62,146 nt of DNA from Demequina sp. (GTDB lineage: Bacteria; Actinomycetota; Actinomycetes; Actinomycetales; Demequinaceae): contig JASBTB010000032.1 of NCBI GenBank assembly GCA_030148645.1, positions 1 through 62,146 of the forward strand, given 5' to 3'. Position numbers and translations under genes: made by a program. Numbering within the stretch: position 1 is the first letter of the stretch; every line of letters begins with the position of its first letter. Under the pieces are notes generated by a model. That model saw only the letters and a program-made list of their open reading frames with translations, did no database searches and was not told where the DNA came from. Of this stretch, positions 8,086 through 17,927 are shown piece by piece.

Positions 8086-9002
8086 GCCGGATCGCCGAGT
8101 CGCTCTTCTGGATCGGGCGCTACGTGGAGCGTGCGGACAACACCGCGCGTCTGCTCGACGTGCACCTCAACGTGCTGCTCGAAGACCCGTGGGTGGACGA
8201 GCCCACCGCCAACGCGTCACTCCTTGCCGTGATGCACGTGCCCGTGGACGGCGCGGTCACGCGCGACGCGGTGATCAGGGCGCTCGCGACGGACGCCACC
8301 CTGTCGTCGTCCATCTCAGGGACCCTTGGCGCCGCCCGCGACAACGCGCGTCGTGCCCGCGAGGTAATCTCCACCGAGGTGTGGGAGTCGCTCAACACCA
8401 CGTACATGCAGCTGGGTGCGCGCTCGCGCACGCCTCGCCCGCACGACTTCTTCACGTGGGTGAGGGAGCGTGCCGCGGTGGTGTGGGGGCTGCACAGCGC
8501 CACCACGTCGCGCGACGATGCGTGGAACTTCATGGAGTTGGGGCGTTCACTTGAGCGTGCCGACATGATCGCCAGGCTGCTCATGACCAAGGCGCTCGCA
8601 GGCACCACCGGCCCCAACTGGACCACGCTGCTGCGCACCTGCTCCGCCCACGAGGCCTACCTGCGCACCGTGAGGTCGCTCGTGACCGAGGAGCGCGCGG
8701 CGGAGTTCCTGCTCATTGACAGGCTGTTCCCGCGCTCGATCGCATACAACCTTGACAAGGCCGAGACCACCCTTGCGCTCATCGAGCCGGGGCTGGCGCG
8801 CCACTCGCAGACCGACCACGCCAGGCTGGCGCTTGGCAGGGCGCGCACCAACCTCGAATACCAGGCAATCGACGAGATTCTGGAGGACCTGCCCGCCCAG
8901 ATGCGCCAGGTGCAGCGGGCCTGCGCGTCGGCGTCGGACATCATCAGGGACCGGTTCTTCCTGCCGTCGTCGTCCGTGCTGTGGAGTCAGGAGGCGGTGT
9001 GA
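8079..9002 (+). CDS. Alpha-E domain protein (DUF403)
   Basis: A 307-residue, largely alpha-helical protein starting MLSRIAESLFWIGRYVERADN, the hallmark of the alpha-E family, with a second SLERADMIARLL motif near residue 160 and LEDLPAQMRQVQRAC near the end. The role is unproven; the family is almost always encoded between a permuted ATP-grasp and a transglutaminase, suggesting it is part of a peptide-modifying system. ATG at 8079 is chosen because the family signature begins there; the frame is open further upstream only as a shadow. It overlaps both neighbours, indicating translational coupling. Confidence 0.88.
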   Translation: MLSRIAESLFWIGRYVERADNTARLLDVHLNVLLEDPWVDEPTANASLLAVMHVPVDGAVTRDAVIRALATDATLSSSISGTLGAARDNARRAREVISTEVWESLNTTYMQLGARSRTPRPHDFFTWVRERAAVVWGLHSATTSRDDAWNFMELGRSLERADMIARLLMTKALAGTTGPNWTTLLRTCSAHEAYLRTVRSLVTEERAAEFLLIDRLFPRSIAYNLDKAETTLALIEPGLARHSQTDHARLALGRARTNLEYQAIDEILEDLPAQMRQVQRACASASDIIRDRFFLPSSSVLWSQEAV

Positions 9003-9871
9003 GTATCCTCAAAGTGGTGCACAACACCACCTTCAACTACGCGACGCCCATCCAGAACTCGTACAACGAGGCGAGGCTCACGCCCGCATGGCTGCCGCGC
9101 CAGCGCGTGCTCGAGTCCAAGCTGGAGATTCACCCTGTGTCGTGGAAGTCGTCGTACCGCGACTACTGGGAGACCGCCGTGGTGGTGTTCGAGGTCACCG
9201 AGCCGCACACGTCGCTGTCAGTGACCGCCACGTCTCAGGTCGAGGTGCTACCCGTCACGCACAAGGCGGAACGCGTGGAGTGGGACGCCCTTCAGGGGCC
9301 GATGTTCCAGGACCTGCTGTCGGAGTACCTTGCGGTGTCCAAGGCCACGGAGCCGAGCGACGACCTGGCGGATTTTGCGCGCGAGGTCAAGGCCAAGGGC
9401 GGCCCTGATGAGGCGGCGCGGGCCATCTGCGACCACCTCAACGCCTCCATGATGTACGTGCCTGGCTCCACCAATGTGCACAGCCTGGCGCGCGAGGCAT
9501 GGGCCGAGAAGTCAGGCGTCTGCCAAGACTTTGCCCACCTCGCCATCGGCGCACTGCGCAGTATCGGCATCCCCGCGCGCTACGTGTCCGGCTACCTCCA
9601 CCCCAATCCGGACGCGCCCATCGGCGAGACGGTGCGGGGCGAGAGCCACGCGTGGGTCGAGTGGTGGACAGGGGACTGGTTTGGCTTTGACCCCACCAAC
9701 GACCGCGAGGCTGGCGATCACCACGTGATCGTGGCGCGTGCGCGCGAGTATCGCGACGTGGCGCCGCTGACCGGCGTGTTCGGTGGTTCGACCAGCAACC
9801 TTGAGGTCTCCGTCAAGGTGACGCTGCTCGGTGAGGCCGACAGCGTCGGCCGTGCCCGCCTGCCTCGCTAG
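8999..9871 (+). CDS. Transglutaminase-like cysteine peptidase family protein
   Basis: A 290-residue protein with an N-terminal beta-rich region (residues 1-~105, bacterial transglutaminase-like N-terminal type) and a transglutaminase core. The catalytic triad is visible: Cys in SGVCQDFAHL (~residue 173), His in ESHAWVEWW (~214) and Asp in GFDPTND (~228). GTG at 8999 is selected because AGGAGG lies at 8989-8994 and the GTG overlaps the alpha-E stop (GTGTGA). It probably hydrolyses or forms amide bonds on a peptide made with the upstream ATP-grasp protein; the substrate is not known. Confidence 0.88.
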   Translation: MSILKVVHNTTFNYATPIQNSYNEARLTPAWLPRQRVLESKLEIHPVSWKSSYRDYWETAVVVFEVTEPHTSLSVTATSQVEVLPVTHKAERVEWDALQGPMFQDLLSEYLAVSKATEPSDDLADFAREVKAKGGPDEAARAICDHLNASMMYVPGSTNVHSLAREAWAEKSGVCQDFAHLAIGALRSIGIPARYVSGYLHPNPDAPIGETVRGESHAWVEWWTGDWFGFDPTNDREAGDHHVIVARAREYRDVAPLTGVFGGSTSNLEVSVKVTLLGEADSVGRARLPR

Positions 9872-9874
9872 AAT
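9869..9874 (+). promoter_or_regulatory. -10 element of a likely leaderless promoter for leuS
   Basis: TAGAAT sits 6 nt before the GTG of leuS. Its TAG is also the stop codon of the transglutaminase gene, so leuS seems to have its own promoter inside the end of the preceding operon. Confidence 0.55.
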
Positions 9875-9880
9875 CCTGGG

Positions 9881-12391
9881 GTGACCTCCCCCGAGACTTC
9901 CCTGGACGACGCGCGCTACGACTTTCACATGATCGAGCAGCGGTGGCAGCCGGTGTGGGCGGACAAGCAGCCGTTCCGATCTTGCGACGTCGACGACGAG
10001 CGTCCCACCAAGTACGTGCTGGACATGTTCCCGTACCCTTCCGGTGACCTTCACATGGGTCACGCGGAGGCGTACGCGCTGGGAGACGTGATCTCGCGCT
10101 ACTGGACCCTCAAGGGCTTCAACGTGCTGCACCCCATCGGCTGGGACTCGTTCGGCCTGCCCGCCGAGAACGCGGCGATCAAGCGCGGCGTTGACCCTGC
10201 CGGGTGGACAGAGGCGAACATCGCTCAGCAGCGCACCTCGATGGAGCGCTACGCGTGCTCCTTCGACTGGGACCGGGTGCTCATGACCCACCGTCCGGAG
10301 TACTACCGCTGGAACCAGTGGATCTTCACCCGACTGTTCGACCGCGGCCTGGCGTATCGCAAGCCGTCCCTGGTCAACTGGTGCCCCTTCGACCAGACGG
10401 TGCTCGCCAACGAGCAGGTCGTGGCCGGGCTGTGCGAACGCTGCGACACCCCCGTCACCAAGAAGAAGCTCACCCAGTGGTATTTCAAGGTCACCGACTA
10501 CGCCGACGAGCTCCTGGACGGCCTGGAGACACTGCGCGAGACGTGGCCCTCCAAGGTCATCGCGATGCAGCGCAACTGGATCGGTCGCTCCCGCGGCGCC
10601 GATGTCCAGTTTGTGATCGAAGGTCGCAAGGCGCCAATTCCGATCTACACGACGCGCCCCGACACGCTCTTTGGTGCGACGTTTATGGTGGTCGCGGTCG
10701 ATTCCGACCTGGCCGCAGAGCTCCTGGCCGACACCGACGAGGCGACCAAGGCGGAGTTCGCCGCGTACGCTGAGAAGGTCAAGGGCGACACCGAGATCGA
10801 GCGCCTCAGCACCGAGCGGCCCAAGACGGGCGTGTTCCTGAGCCGCTACGCGATCAACCCGGTCAACGGGGAGAGGCTGCCGATCTGGGCCTCCGACTAT
10901 GTGCTCGCCGACTATGGACACGGCGCCATCATGGCCGTGCCCGCCCACGACCAGCGCGACCTCGACTTCGCGCGCGCCATGGGCCTGCCGGTGCGCACCG
11001 TCCTGGATTGTCGCGACGACGACGGCAACCCGCTGCCCGATCCCGTCGAGTCGGGTGTGGCGACCGTGGGCGACGGCACGCTCATCAACTCCGGGTCGAT
11101 CAATGGCCTGGACAAGGCGGACGCGATCACCGCGATCGTCGCCGAACTCGAGAAGGCGGGCACAGCGTCGGCGTCCGTCAACTATCGCCTGCGCGACTGG
11201 CTGATCTCGCGCCAGCGCTACTGGGGCACGCCCATCCCGATCGTTCACTGCGACGCGTGCGGCGAGGTTCCCGTCCCCGACGACCAACTCCCCGTGACGC
11301 TGCCGCCGACCGCGGGCCTCGACCTCAAGCCCAAGGGCCAGTCGCCCCTGGCCGCCGCGACCGACTGGGTCAACACGACCTGCCCCACGTGCGGCGGCGC
11401 CGCCCTACGCGACACCGACACGATGGACACCTTCGTGGATTCGTCCTGGTACTTCCTGCGCTTTCTGTCGCCCCACAAGAGCGATGGGCCCTTCGACGTC
11501 GACGAGGCCAAGAAGTGGGCGCCCATCGACCAGTACGTCGGCGGCGTGACCCACGCGATCCTGCACCTCCTGTACGCGCGCTTCTTCACCAAGGCGCTGC
11601 GCGACATGGGCATGATCGACTTCGGTGAGCCCTTCACCGCGCTGCTGAATCAGGGCATGGTGCAGATGGACGGCTCCGCGATGTCCAAGAGTCGCGGCAA
11701 CCTCGTGAGCCTTGCGGCACAACTCGACGAGTTTGGCGTGGACGCGATTCGCCTCACGATGTCGTTTGCGGGACCGCCCGAGGACGACATCGACTGGGCG
11801 GATGTGTCGCCTGCAGGCTCCGCCAAGTTCCTGGCGCGTGCCTGGCGACTCGCCCGCGACGTGACCAGCGAGCCCGGCGTGGACCCTGCCGAAGGTGACC
11901 GCGACCTGCGGGCCGTGACGCATCGGACACTTTCCGAGGCATTTGAATTGGTCGAGTCGTTCCGCTTCAACGTGGTCGTCGCGCGCGTGATGGAGCTCGT
12001 GAACGCGACGCGTAAGGCCATCGATACCGGGGTGGGGGCCGCGGATCCCGCAGTGCGGGAGGCCGCCGAGGTCGTGGCCACGCTGCTGAGCCTGTTCGCG
12101 CCGTACTGCGCCGAGGACATGTGGTCGATGCTCGGTCACGAGGACTTGGTGGCGCTGTCCGGCCTGCCCGAGGTGGACGACGCGCTGCTGGTTCAGGACA
12201 GTGTCACGTGCGTGGTGCAGGTCATGGGCAAGGTGCGCGACCGCCTGGAGGTCTCGCCCAACGCCACAGAAGACGAGTTGCGCGACCTTGCCCTGGCCTC
12301 ACCCACCGTGCAACGAGCCATGGGCGGCGCACCCGTGCGCACGGTGATCGTGCGCCCGCCTGGACTCGTCAACGTCGTCGTCAACACGTAG
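9881..12391 (+). CDS. leuS: Leucyl-tRNA synthetase
   Basis: An 836-residue class I aminoacyl-tRNA synthetase that charges tRNA-Leu. The HIGH motif is HMGH (~residue 56) after MFPYPSGDL; the CP1 editing domain is marked by [15 protein letters not shown] (~255) with its editing Thr-rich and Asp regions; the KMSKS loop reads AMSKSRGN (~598). A C-terminal anticodon-binding domain with a final beta domain ([13 protein letters not shown]) completes the bacterial layout. The first Lys of KMSKS is Ala, a substitution I associate with actinobacterial LeuRS. The GTG start at 9881 fits the leaderless -10 element immediately upstream. Confidence 0.97.
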   Translation: MTSPETSLDDARYDFHMIEQRWQPVWADKQPFRSCDVDDERPTKYVLDMFPYPSGDLHMGHAEAYALGDVISRYWTLKGFNVLHPIGWDSFGLPAENAAIKRGVDPAGWTEANIAQQRTSMERYACSFDWDRVLMTHRPEYYRWNQWIFTRLFDRGLAYRKPSLVNWCPFDQTVLANEQVVAGLCERCDTPVTKKKLTQWYFKVTDYADELLDGLETLRETWPSKVIAMQRNWIGRSRGADVQFVIEGRKAPIPIYTTRPDTLFGATFMVVAVDSDLAAELLADTDEATKAEFAAYAEKVKGDTEIERLSTERPKTGVFLSRYAINPVNGERLPIWASDYVLADYGHGAIMAVPAHDQRDLDFARAMGLPVRTVLDCRDDDGNPLPDPVESGVATVGDGTLINSGSINGLDKADAITAIVAELEKAGTASASVNYRLRDWLISRQRYWGTPIPIVHCDACGEVPVPDDQLPVTLPPTAGLDLKPKGQSPLAAATDWVNTTCPTCGGAALRDTDTMDTFVDSSWYFLRFLSPHKSDGPFDVDEAKKWAPIDQYVGGVTHAILHLLYARFFTKALRDMGMIDFGEPFTALLNQGMVQMDGSAMSKSRGNLVSLAAQLDEFGVDAIRLTMSFAGPPEDDIDWADVSPAGSAKFLARAWRLARDVTSEPGVDPAEGDRDLRAVTHRTLSEAFELVESFRFNVVVARVMELVNATRKAIDTGVGAADPAVREAAEVVATLLSLFAPYCAEDMWSMLGHEDLVALSGLPEVDDALLVQDSVTCVVQVMGKVRDRLEVSPNATEDELRDLALASPTVQRAMGGAPVRTVIVRPPGLVNVVVNT

Positions 12392-12397
12392 GCCGCC

Positions 12398-13267
12398 GTG
12401 AGTTTCCGGGTGGCGGTCGCGACGGATTCTTCCTCTTGCCTGCCCACGGAACTCGCTTTGTCGTGGCGAGTGGCAGTTGTACCGCTGCAGGTGATCATCG
12501 ATGACGAGACATTTGTGGAGGGCGACGATGCGTCGCCCCAACGGGTGGTCGACTCGCTCCTAGCCGGCAGCAAGGTCAGCACCTCGCAACCGTCGCCGCA
12601 AGCGCTGGTGGACGTCGCCGAGTGGGCCAAGGCCGATGGTGCCGAGTCGCTCGTGTTCATCCCACTGTCGGCCAAGATCTCCGGCACCGCTCAGGCGATG
12701 GAGTGGGTGGCGGTGCGCGCGCCGTTGCCCGTGACCGTGGTCGATTCGGGCACGGTGGCGCTTGCTACGGGGCTGGCGGCGCTGTCCGCAAGCGCGGTCG
12801 CGGCGGCCGCAGGCGCGTACGACGACGTGGTCGCGGAAGCCAAGCGTGCCGCCCAGTCCTCCATGTGTCTGTTCACACCCGACTCCCTCGGATACCTCAG
12901 GCGCGGCGGTCGGGTGAGCCCAGCCGTCGCGGCGGTGGGCAGGGCGCTCGGCGTCAAGCCGGAACTCGGCATAGTCGACGGCGAGGTGGGCCAGATCGCA
13001 CGCCACAGATCGTCTGCGACGGCGCGTGCGGCCATGCTGGACAAGATCGCCGCGCGTGCGGCCACCATGCGCCATCCCGTGATTGGCATCATGACGTCGC
13101 CGGGGGACAACCACCTCGTCGCTCAGGCCAGGCAGATGCTGTCGGCCAGGGGAGCCTGGCCGGTACTGGAGGCGGGCCTGTCCGCGGCACTCGCCGCGCA
13201 CGCAGGTCCCGGCACCCTTGTCGTGGCCGTGGTCGACGTGCACGCCGACGTCGCGGCTTCCCTCTAG
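12398..13267 (+). CDS. DegV family fatty-acid-binding protein
   Basis: A 289-residue protein of the DegV/FakB type. The N-terminus RVAVATDSSSCLP, the STSQPSP motif (residues ~54-60, around the lipid carboxylate site), and LVFIPLSAKISGT then GYLRRGGRVSPA in the second half match the family. Such proteins hold a fatty acid for a fatty acid kinase, although no kinase gene is present nearby. GTG at 12398 follows leuS by only 6 nt, so the two are probably co-transcribed. Confidence 0.88.
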   Translation: MSFRVAVATDSSSCLPTELALSWRVAVVPLQVIIDDETFVEGDDASPQRVVDSLLAGSKVSTSQPSPQALVDVAEWAKADGAESLVFIPLSAKISGTAQAMEWVAVRAPLPVTVVDSGTVALATGLAALSASAVAAAAGAYDDVVAEAKRAAQSSMCLFTPDSLGYLRRGGRVSPAVAAVGRALGVKPELGIVDGEVGQIARHRSSATARAAMLDKIAARAATMRHPVIGIMTSPGDNHLVAQARQMLSARGAWPVLEAGLSAALAAHAGPGTLVVAVVDVHADVAASL

Positions 13268-13371
13268 CCGGTGCGAGCCCGCAACCCGGATGGCGTCGTC
13301 CCCAGGGCGGGCAAGGGAGCGTGTTTCCCCCCATCGGGACCGGACCGTGTCCACCGCATCGGCGTGAGTCC

Positions 13372-13377
13372 TAGCGT
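13372..13377 (+). promoter_or_regulatory. -10 element of a likely leaderless promoter for comEA
   Basis: TAGCGT lies 6 nt upstream of the ATG at 13384 with no Shine-Dalgarno sequence between them. Confidence 0.5.
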
Positions 13378-13383
13378 CTGCGT

Positions 13384-14103
13384 ATGGACGCCAGTGGGGA
13401 TGTGACTTCGCGGGTCGATCATGCCCTACGGCAGGCCGCGGCGCGGGCGTACGAAGCGGCCCATGGTGCCTTGGGCGATGACGTGGTTCAGGCCCAGCCC
13501 GCGCGCTGGAGGTGGGAGGTCTCCCCCCGGGTCATGGTGACCTTGGGGCTACTCGGGGCGATCATCGGCGCACTGGTGGTGTGGGCGCCGCGCCCCACAG
13601 ACGCGCTGGTCTCCGGTGCGCTCGTCGCAGAACAGGCGACGCCCGCGCCCGGCGCAGCGGGTGCGACACCCGCGCCAGGTGAAGCCAGTGCGGCCGGCAT
13701 GACGGTGCACGTGGCAGGAGCCGTGGCACGGCCCGGGGTCTACGAACTTCCCGTCGGCAGCCGTGTCACCGATGCGATCGAGGCTGCGGGCGGGCCGGTG
13801 GTGGGCGCCCAACTCGACTCGATCAATTTGGCGCGCCAGGTAGCGGACGGGGAACAGGTGCGCGTGCTCACCGAAGACGATGGCGGTATGGGGGTCGGAC
13901 GCACGGCCGACGGTCGGATCAACATCAACACGGCGGACACCTCCGTGCTTGAGGAGTTGCCGGGCGTCGGACCCGTTCTTGCGCAACGCATCGTCGCGTA
14001 CCGCGAGCAGAACGGGCAGTTCGTGTCCGTCGAGGCGCTCATCTCCGTCACCGGAGTGGGTCCAGCAATGGTCGCCAGTTTGGCGGATGCGGCCAGCGTG
14101 TGA
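13384..14103 (+). CDS. comEA: ComEA-like DNA-binding protein (SLBB + helix-hairpin-helix)
   Basis: A 239-residue protein anchored by one transmembrane helix (residues ~50-70), an Ala/Pro-rich linker, an SLBB domain (VHVAGAVARPGVYEL, ~108-122) and a C-terminal double helix-hairpin-helix (ININTADTSVLEELPGVGPVLAQRIVAYR, then SVTGVGPAMVASL). It binds double-stranded DNA at the cell surface and delivers it to ComEC in competence. Its stop overlaps the comEC start (GTGTGA), and holA follows comEC, a common actinobacterial order. Natural competence itself is not shown by the window. Confidence 0.9.
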   Translation: MDASGDVTSRVDHALRQAAARAYEAAHGALGDDVVQAQPARWRWEVSPRVMVTLGLLGAIIGALVVWAPRPTDALVSGALVAEQATPAPGAAGATPAPGEASAAGMTVHVAGAVARPGVYELPVGSRVTDAIEAAGGPVVGAQLDSINLARQVADGEQVRVLTEDDGGMGVGRTADGRININTADTSVLEELPGVGPVLAQRIVAYREQNGQFVSVEALISVTGVGPAMVASLADAASV

Positions 14104-16484
14104 GGGAGCACGACGCCCGGCTCCTGCCTGCGGCCGGCTCCGCCATCGTCACGGGTGCATGGGTGGCCTCCGGTGGGAGCCACTGGGCGCTGGCGGCCGT
14201 CGCATGGTTCGTTGTGCTCGCGCTGGCACTACTCGTGACAGGGATTCTGGCGCGTCGATCGCGTCGATTGCGTCGTCGCGACCCGGGGCACGCTCCGTCG
14301 CGCCTCTCGCAAGCGCGCCGCGTCGCCCGGCAGGCTGTCTTCACGGCTCTCCTCGTGACGATCGTCGCCGCGACGGCGGCGGCGAGCGCGAGAGAGCAGG
14401 TGCCACCGAACATCGCTACGGCGGTCGAGACCCGGGCGACCATCTCGGTGCTCGGCGTCGTCACCTCCGACGCGCGACCTGCGGGCCGCAATGCGTGGAC
14501 AGGCGCACCTCGGCAGGCCATCACCGTTGCCGTCCACAGCGCCTGCGCCAAGCCCTGCAAGCGTTCGTACGCCGCACACTTCACTGCCGACGCCATCGTC
14601 GAAGGCGTCACCGCCGCGAACCTCGGGGACACGGTTGCCGTGGCAGGTCGCGCCAGCGCCAACCGCAACAGTCGCGTCAGGGCAACTGTCTGGGAGGCGA
14701 GCATCGACGTGACGGAGCCTGCACGCGGGCCCCTTGCGTGGGTGGGGACGGTGCGGGCGAGCGCGCGCCAGGCCGCCGAGCCCCTCCCCGACGAGGTGCG
14801 CGGCCTGGTCCTGGGCATGGTCATCGGCGACACCGATCAGATGCCCGTGAGCCTGAGCGCCGACATGCGCACCACGAGCCTGACACACCTCACGGCGGTC
14901 TCCGGATCGCACTTCGCCATCGTGGTGTTGGTCCTCGGTTGGGTGCTCACCCGGCTCGTCTCACGCCGATGGCTGCGCGCCGCAGTACTGGCGATTGGCA
15001 TGACGAGCCTTGCCGCCGTCGTGCTGCCGGAGCCGTCCGTGCTCAGGGCACTGACCATGGCCATCGCCATAGCGCTGGGGTGGTGGTGGGGAAGGCCCGC
15101 CCATGCGCTACCCGCGCTCGGGGCAGGCGTCCTGGTGCTGCTGCTCATCGACCCAGGACTCGCGGGCGCCATCGGCTTTCAACTCTCGGTGGTGGCGGTG
15201 TCGGCCATCGTGGTGTGGGCGCCGCACCTCGCGCGACACCTCAGCCGCTGGATGACCGCCACTGTTGCGCGCGCGATGTCCATTCCGCTGGCGGCGTGGC
15301 TGGCAACCTGGCCGTTGCTGGTGACGTTGCAGCCGGGGCTTGGCCTCTACGCCGTGCCCGCGAACCTCGTGGCGGCGCTGGCCGCCTTCCCGGTGACCGT
15401 CGTGGGACTCGCGGCGATGGTGGCATCTCTCGTGTGGCCGGGTCTTGGGGTGGTGGGGATGCAGGTGGCGGGAGCGTTCGCCTGGCCCGTCGTGTGGTCC
15501 GCTCGCGCATTCTCGGCGGCCCCCGGCCACTGGCTGGCCTGGCCGTCGGGGTGGGTGGGCGTCGTGCTTGCCGCGGCGGTGACGGGCGCCCTGGCTTTCG
15601 CGTCCGCCGCGCGTCGTCCCCGTGGTGGGTTCAGGATGACGATGGCGCTGGTCGCGGTCGCAAGTGTGGCGGTGGTGCCCATGCTCACGCTACGCGTGGG
15701 GCCTGTTCTCGAGGACTGGACGATCGTGGTGTGCGACGTGGGTCAGGGAGACATGATGCTGCTACGAGTGAGCGACGATTCGGCAGCCGTCATCGACACA
15801 GGCCCGCCAGGTGGTGCGGGGGAGCAGTGCCTGCGGCGGTACGGCGTGCGTACCGTCCCGCTGTTGGTGCTCACGCATCCCCATGCGGATCACGATGGTG
15901 CCGTGGCGGAGGTCGCTGCGGCGGCGCGCATCGACCAGGTGTGGGTGTCGCCCGCGGCGGTGACGAGCGGACGCGACGCCGCGACGGCCGACGCGCGGGC
16001 AACGGGCGCCACGGTGAGCGTCCCCTCAGTCGGCCAGACGTGGACCGCAGCCGACGTCGACCTCGTTGTCCTGTATCCGCCCGCGGGCGCCGGCGACGCG
16101 GCGACGTCGAGCGAGATCAACGACGCGAGCATCGCCTTGTCCATCCGGGTGGGACCGTCGACGGCGCTCACGTGGGGAGACCTGGAGACCGCCGGACAGG
16201 CCGCATTCGCTGCAACGTTCAGCCGGTCCGAGGTCGTGGACCTGGTCAAGGTGGCACATCATGGCTCGTCCGCCCAGTTGCCCGAGTTGGCCGCCAAGGT
16301 GACCTCCAGGGTGGCCGCGATCAGCGTCGGTGCCAGCAACCCGTACGGTCATCCCAATGACGAGACGGTTGCGCTCTACGCTCGCTACGCGGCGGCCGTG
16401 ATGACCACGGCGCAATGCGGAGACATTGCTGTGGGTCGGGACGGCACCGTGGCGTCGGCGTGTCCCCCCGACGTGGCAGGCTAG
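14100..16484 (+). CDS. comEC: ComEC/Rec2 DNA-uptake channel protein
   Basis: A 794-residue polytopic membrane protein. After two N-terminal helices and a soluble DUF4131-like region comes the competence domain with the LTHLTAVSGSHFAIVV signature (~residue 262) and many helices. The C-terminal metallo-beta-lactamase-like domain starts near residue 540 and carries LTHPHADHDG (HxHxDH, ~591) and VAHHGSS (~718). The protein forms the pore for single-stranded DNA import, and the C-terminal domain may degrade the non-transported strand. It overlaps comEA by 4 nt and uses a GTG start at 14100 without a visible ribosome-binding site, so translation likely depends on coupling. Confidence 0.92.
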   Translation: MREHDARLLPAAGSAIVTGAWVASGGSHWALAAVAWFVVLALALLVTGILARRSRRLRRRDPGHAPSRLSQARRVARQAVFTALLVTIVAATAAASAREQVPPNIATAVETRATISVLGVVTSDARPAGRNAWTGAPRQAITVAVHSACAKPCKRSYAAHFTADAIVEGVTAANLGDTVAVAGRASANRNSRVRATVWEASIDVTEPARGPLAWVGTVRASARQAAEPLPDEVRGLVLGMVIGDTDQMPVSLSADMRTTSLTHLTAVSGSHFAIVVLVLGWVLTRLVSRRWLRAAVLAIGMTSLAAVVLPEPSVLRALTMAIAIALGWWWGRPAHALPALGAGVLVLLLIDPGLAGAIGFQLSVVAVSAIVVWAPHLARHLSRWMTATVARAMSIPLAAWLATWPLLVTLQPGLGLYAVPANLVAALAAFPVTVVGLAAMVASLVWPGLGVVGMQVAGAFAWPVVWSARAFSAAPGHWLAWPSGWVGVVLAAAVTGALAFASAARRPRGGFRMTMALVAVASVAVVPMLTLRVGPVLEDWTIVVCDVGQGDMMLLRVSDDSAAVIDTGPPGGAGEQCLRRYGVRTVPLLVLTHPHADHDGAVAEVAAAARIDQVWVSPAAVTSGRDAATADARATGATVSVPSVGQTWTAADVDLVVLYPPAGAGDAATSSEINDASIALSIRVGPSTALTWGDLETAGQAAFAATFSRSEVVDLVKVAHHGSSAQLPELAAKVTSRVAAISVGASNPYGHPNDETVALYARYAAAVMTTAQCGDIAVGRDGTVASACPPDVAG

Positions 16485-16488
16485 TGCC

Positions 16489-17514
16489 GTGCCAGCACCC
16501 ACGCCGCCTCGCCGCGGGAACTCGGCTGTGCCCGCGTGGCATCATGCCAAGCCTGCACCCGTGGTCCTCGTCTCCGGGCCCGAGACGCTGCTTGGGAGCC
16601 GCGCGCTCGGCCTCATCGTCGATGCCGTGAGGGCCCGTGATCCGGAAACGGATGTGCATCACGTCGAGGCCGCCACCTACACGGCGGGGCTGTTACGCTC
16701 CGCCGCCAGCCCTTCGCTGTTCGGTGGAACCGCGCTCGTGATCGTGGAGGGCGCCGAGTCCATGAACGATGCGTTCCTTGCCGACGCGGTCGAGTACGTC
16801 TCGGCGCCGGATCCAGAAGCCGTGGTGGTCGTCAGGCATGGCGGCGGAAACAGGGGCAAGAGGTTCCTGGATGCGGCACGCGCCGCGGGCGTTCCCGAAT
16901 ACGGTTGCCCCGCCGTCACGCGCGACGGCGACCTCGTCGATTTCACGGCCGCGGAGTTTTCCCGTGCCCGACGCACGGCGAGCGCCGCGGCGGTGCGGGC
17001 CTTGGTCGACTCCGTCGGTTCGGACGTGTCGCAGCTCGCGGCGGCCTGCTCGCAGTTGGTGCTTGACACCGAGGGCGGAATCGACGAAGCCGTGGTCGCC
17101 AGGTATTACGGCACGCGGGTCAACGCCACCGGGTTCGCGGTGGCGGACGCGGCCGTGGTGGGGGATCGTGCCAAGGCGTTGGCGTTGGTGCGCCACGCTC
17201 TGGAGACTGGAACCGATCCCGTGCCGCTCGTCGCCGCGCTCGCGATGAAGTTGCGCACACTGGCCAAGGTGGGCGCGGCACGCGGCAGGGGCGTAGACCC
17301 CACCAGAGATTTGGGTATCGCGCCGTGGCAAGTGGACCGCGCCCGCCGCGAGTTGCGGCACTGGGACGCTGACCGCCTCGCCGATGCCATCGAGCACGTC
17401 GCGGCGGCCGACCACGCGATCAAGGGAGGAGATCGGGCTCCCGCCTTCTCGGTGGAAAGACTGGTGCGTCACGTGGCGGATTTGGCGGCGGTCGCCTCGG
17501 GGGCGTACGGCTAG
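16489..17514 (+). CDS. holA: DNA polymerase III subunit delta
   Basis: A 341-residue clamp-loader subunit. The start of the fold is PVVLVSGPETLLGSRAL (residues ~22-38), followed by the RSAASPSLFGGTALVIVEG region and the C-terminal helical collar with LVAALAMKLRTLAKV and FSVERLVRHVADL. It opens the beta clamp in the cytosol. GTG at 16489 is chosen because it lies 4 nt after the comEC stop; GTG at 16528 would also preserve the fold. The bidirectional terminator at 17545-17564 follows. Confidence 0.92.
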   Translation: MPAPTPPRRGNSAVPAWHHAKPAPVVLVSGPETLLGSRALGLIVDAVRARDPETDVHHVEAATYTAGLLRSAASPSLFGGTALVIVEGAESMNDAFLADAVEYVSAPDPEAVVVVRHGGGNRGKRFLDAARAAGVPEYGCPAVTRDGDLVDFTAAEFSRARRTASAAAVRALVDSVGSDVSQLAAACSQLVLDTEGGIDEAVVARYYGTRVNATGFAVADAAVVGDRAKALALVRHALETGTDPVPLVAALAMKLRTLAKVGAARGRGVDPTRDLGIAPWQVDRARRELRHWDADRLADAIEHVAAADHAIKGGDRAPAFSVERLVRHVADLAAVASGAYG

Positions 17515-17544
17515 CTGACGTCGGGGCGCCCAGGGTGCGCAAAA

Positions 17545-17564
17545 GGCCCCGCGTTGGCGGGGCC
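17545..17564. terminator. Bidirectional intrinsic terminator between holA and rpsT
   Basis: GGCCCCGC and GCGGGGCC pair perfectly over 8 bp around a GTTG loop. AAAA on the left (TTTT for leftward transcripts) and TCTT on the right let it serve both rpsT and holA. Confidence 0.85.
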
Positions 17565-17585
17565 TCTTGCGGTGGGGCAGCGGCT

Positions 17586-17846
17586 CTAGAGTTGCCCCAC
17601 CTGCTTGGCCAATGCCGACTTGCGGTTCGCCGCCTGGTTGGCGTGAATGACGCCTTTCGAACTGGCTTTGTCGAGCTTCGTCGACGCGCTCTTCAGCGCG
17701 GACTCGGCCGCAGCCTTGTCGCCAGCAGCGATCGCCTCGCGTACCTTGCGCACGTGCGTCTTCAGTTCCGACTTGACTGCGACATTGCGCAGGCGCGACT
17801 TTTCGTTCGTGCCGATACGCTTGATCTTGGACTTGATGTTTGCCAC
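17586..17846 (-). CDS. rpsT: 30S ribosomal protein S20
   Basis: An 86-residue basic helical protein starting (M)[20 protein letters not shown] and ending [22 protein letters not shown], diagnostic of S20, which binds 16S rRNA in the small subunit. The GTG at 17846 (minus strand) is chosen because family members start with MANIKSQ/KIKR, and an AAGGGA ribosome-binding site lies just upstream; the frame continues further only by chance. It is transcribed leftward towards the terminator at 17545-17564. Confidence 0.97.
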   Translation of the reverse strand: MANIKSKIKRIGTNEKSRLRNVAVKSELKTHVRKVREAIAAGDKAAAESALKSASTKLDKASSKGVIHANQAANRKSALAKQVGQL

Positions 17847-17927
17847 GGGAATCCCTTGAGGTCTACGACGGTTCTCGTGCGTCGCTCTTGCGCGCACACG
17901 GCGTCCTAGCATACCAGCAAGGCTGGT

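Noticed and set aside
9512-11287. 591-codon open frame on the minus strand opposite leuS and the transglutaminase gene
   Set aside because: It is a GC-driven shadow frame: low complexity, no domain, and it lies opposite two certain genes.
11670-11705. AMSKS instead of KMSKS in LeuRS as a sign of a defective enzyme
   Set aside because: The rest of the motif (SKSRGN) and all other catalytic blocks are intact, and to my knowledge this substitution is seen in actinobacterial LeuRS.
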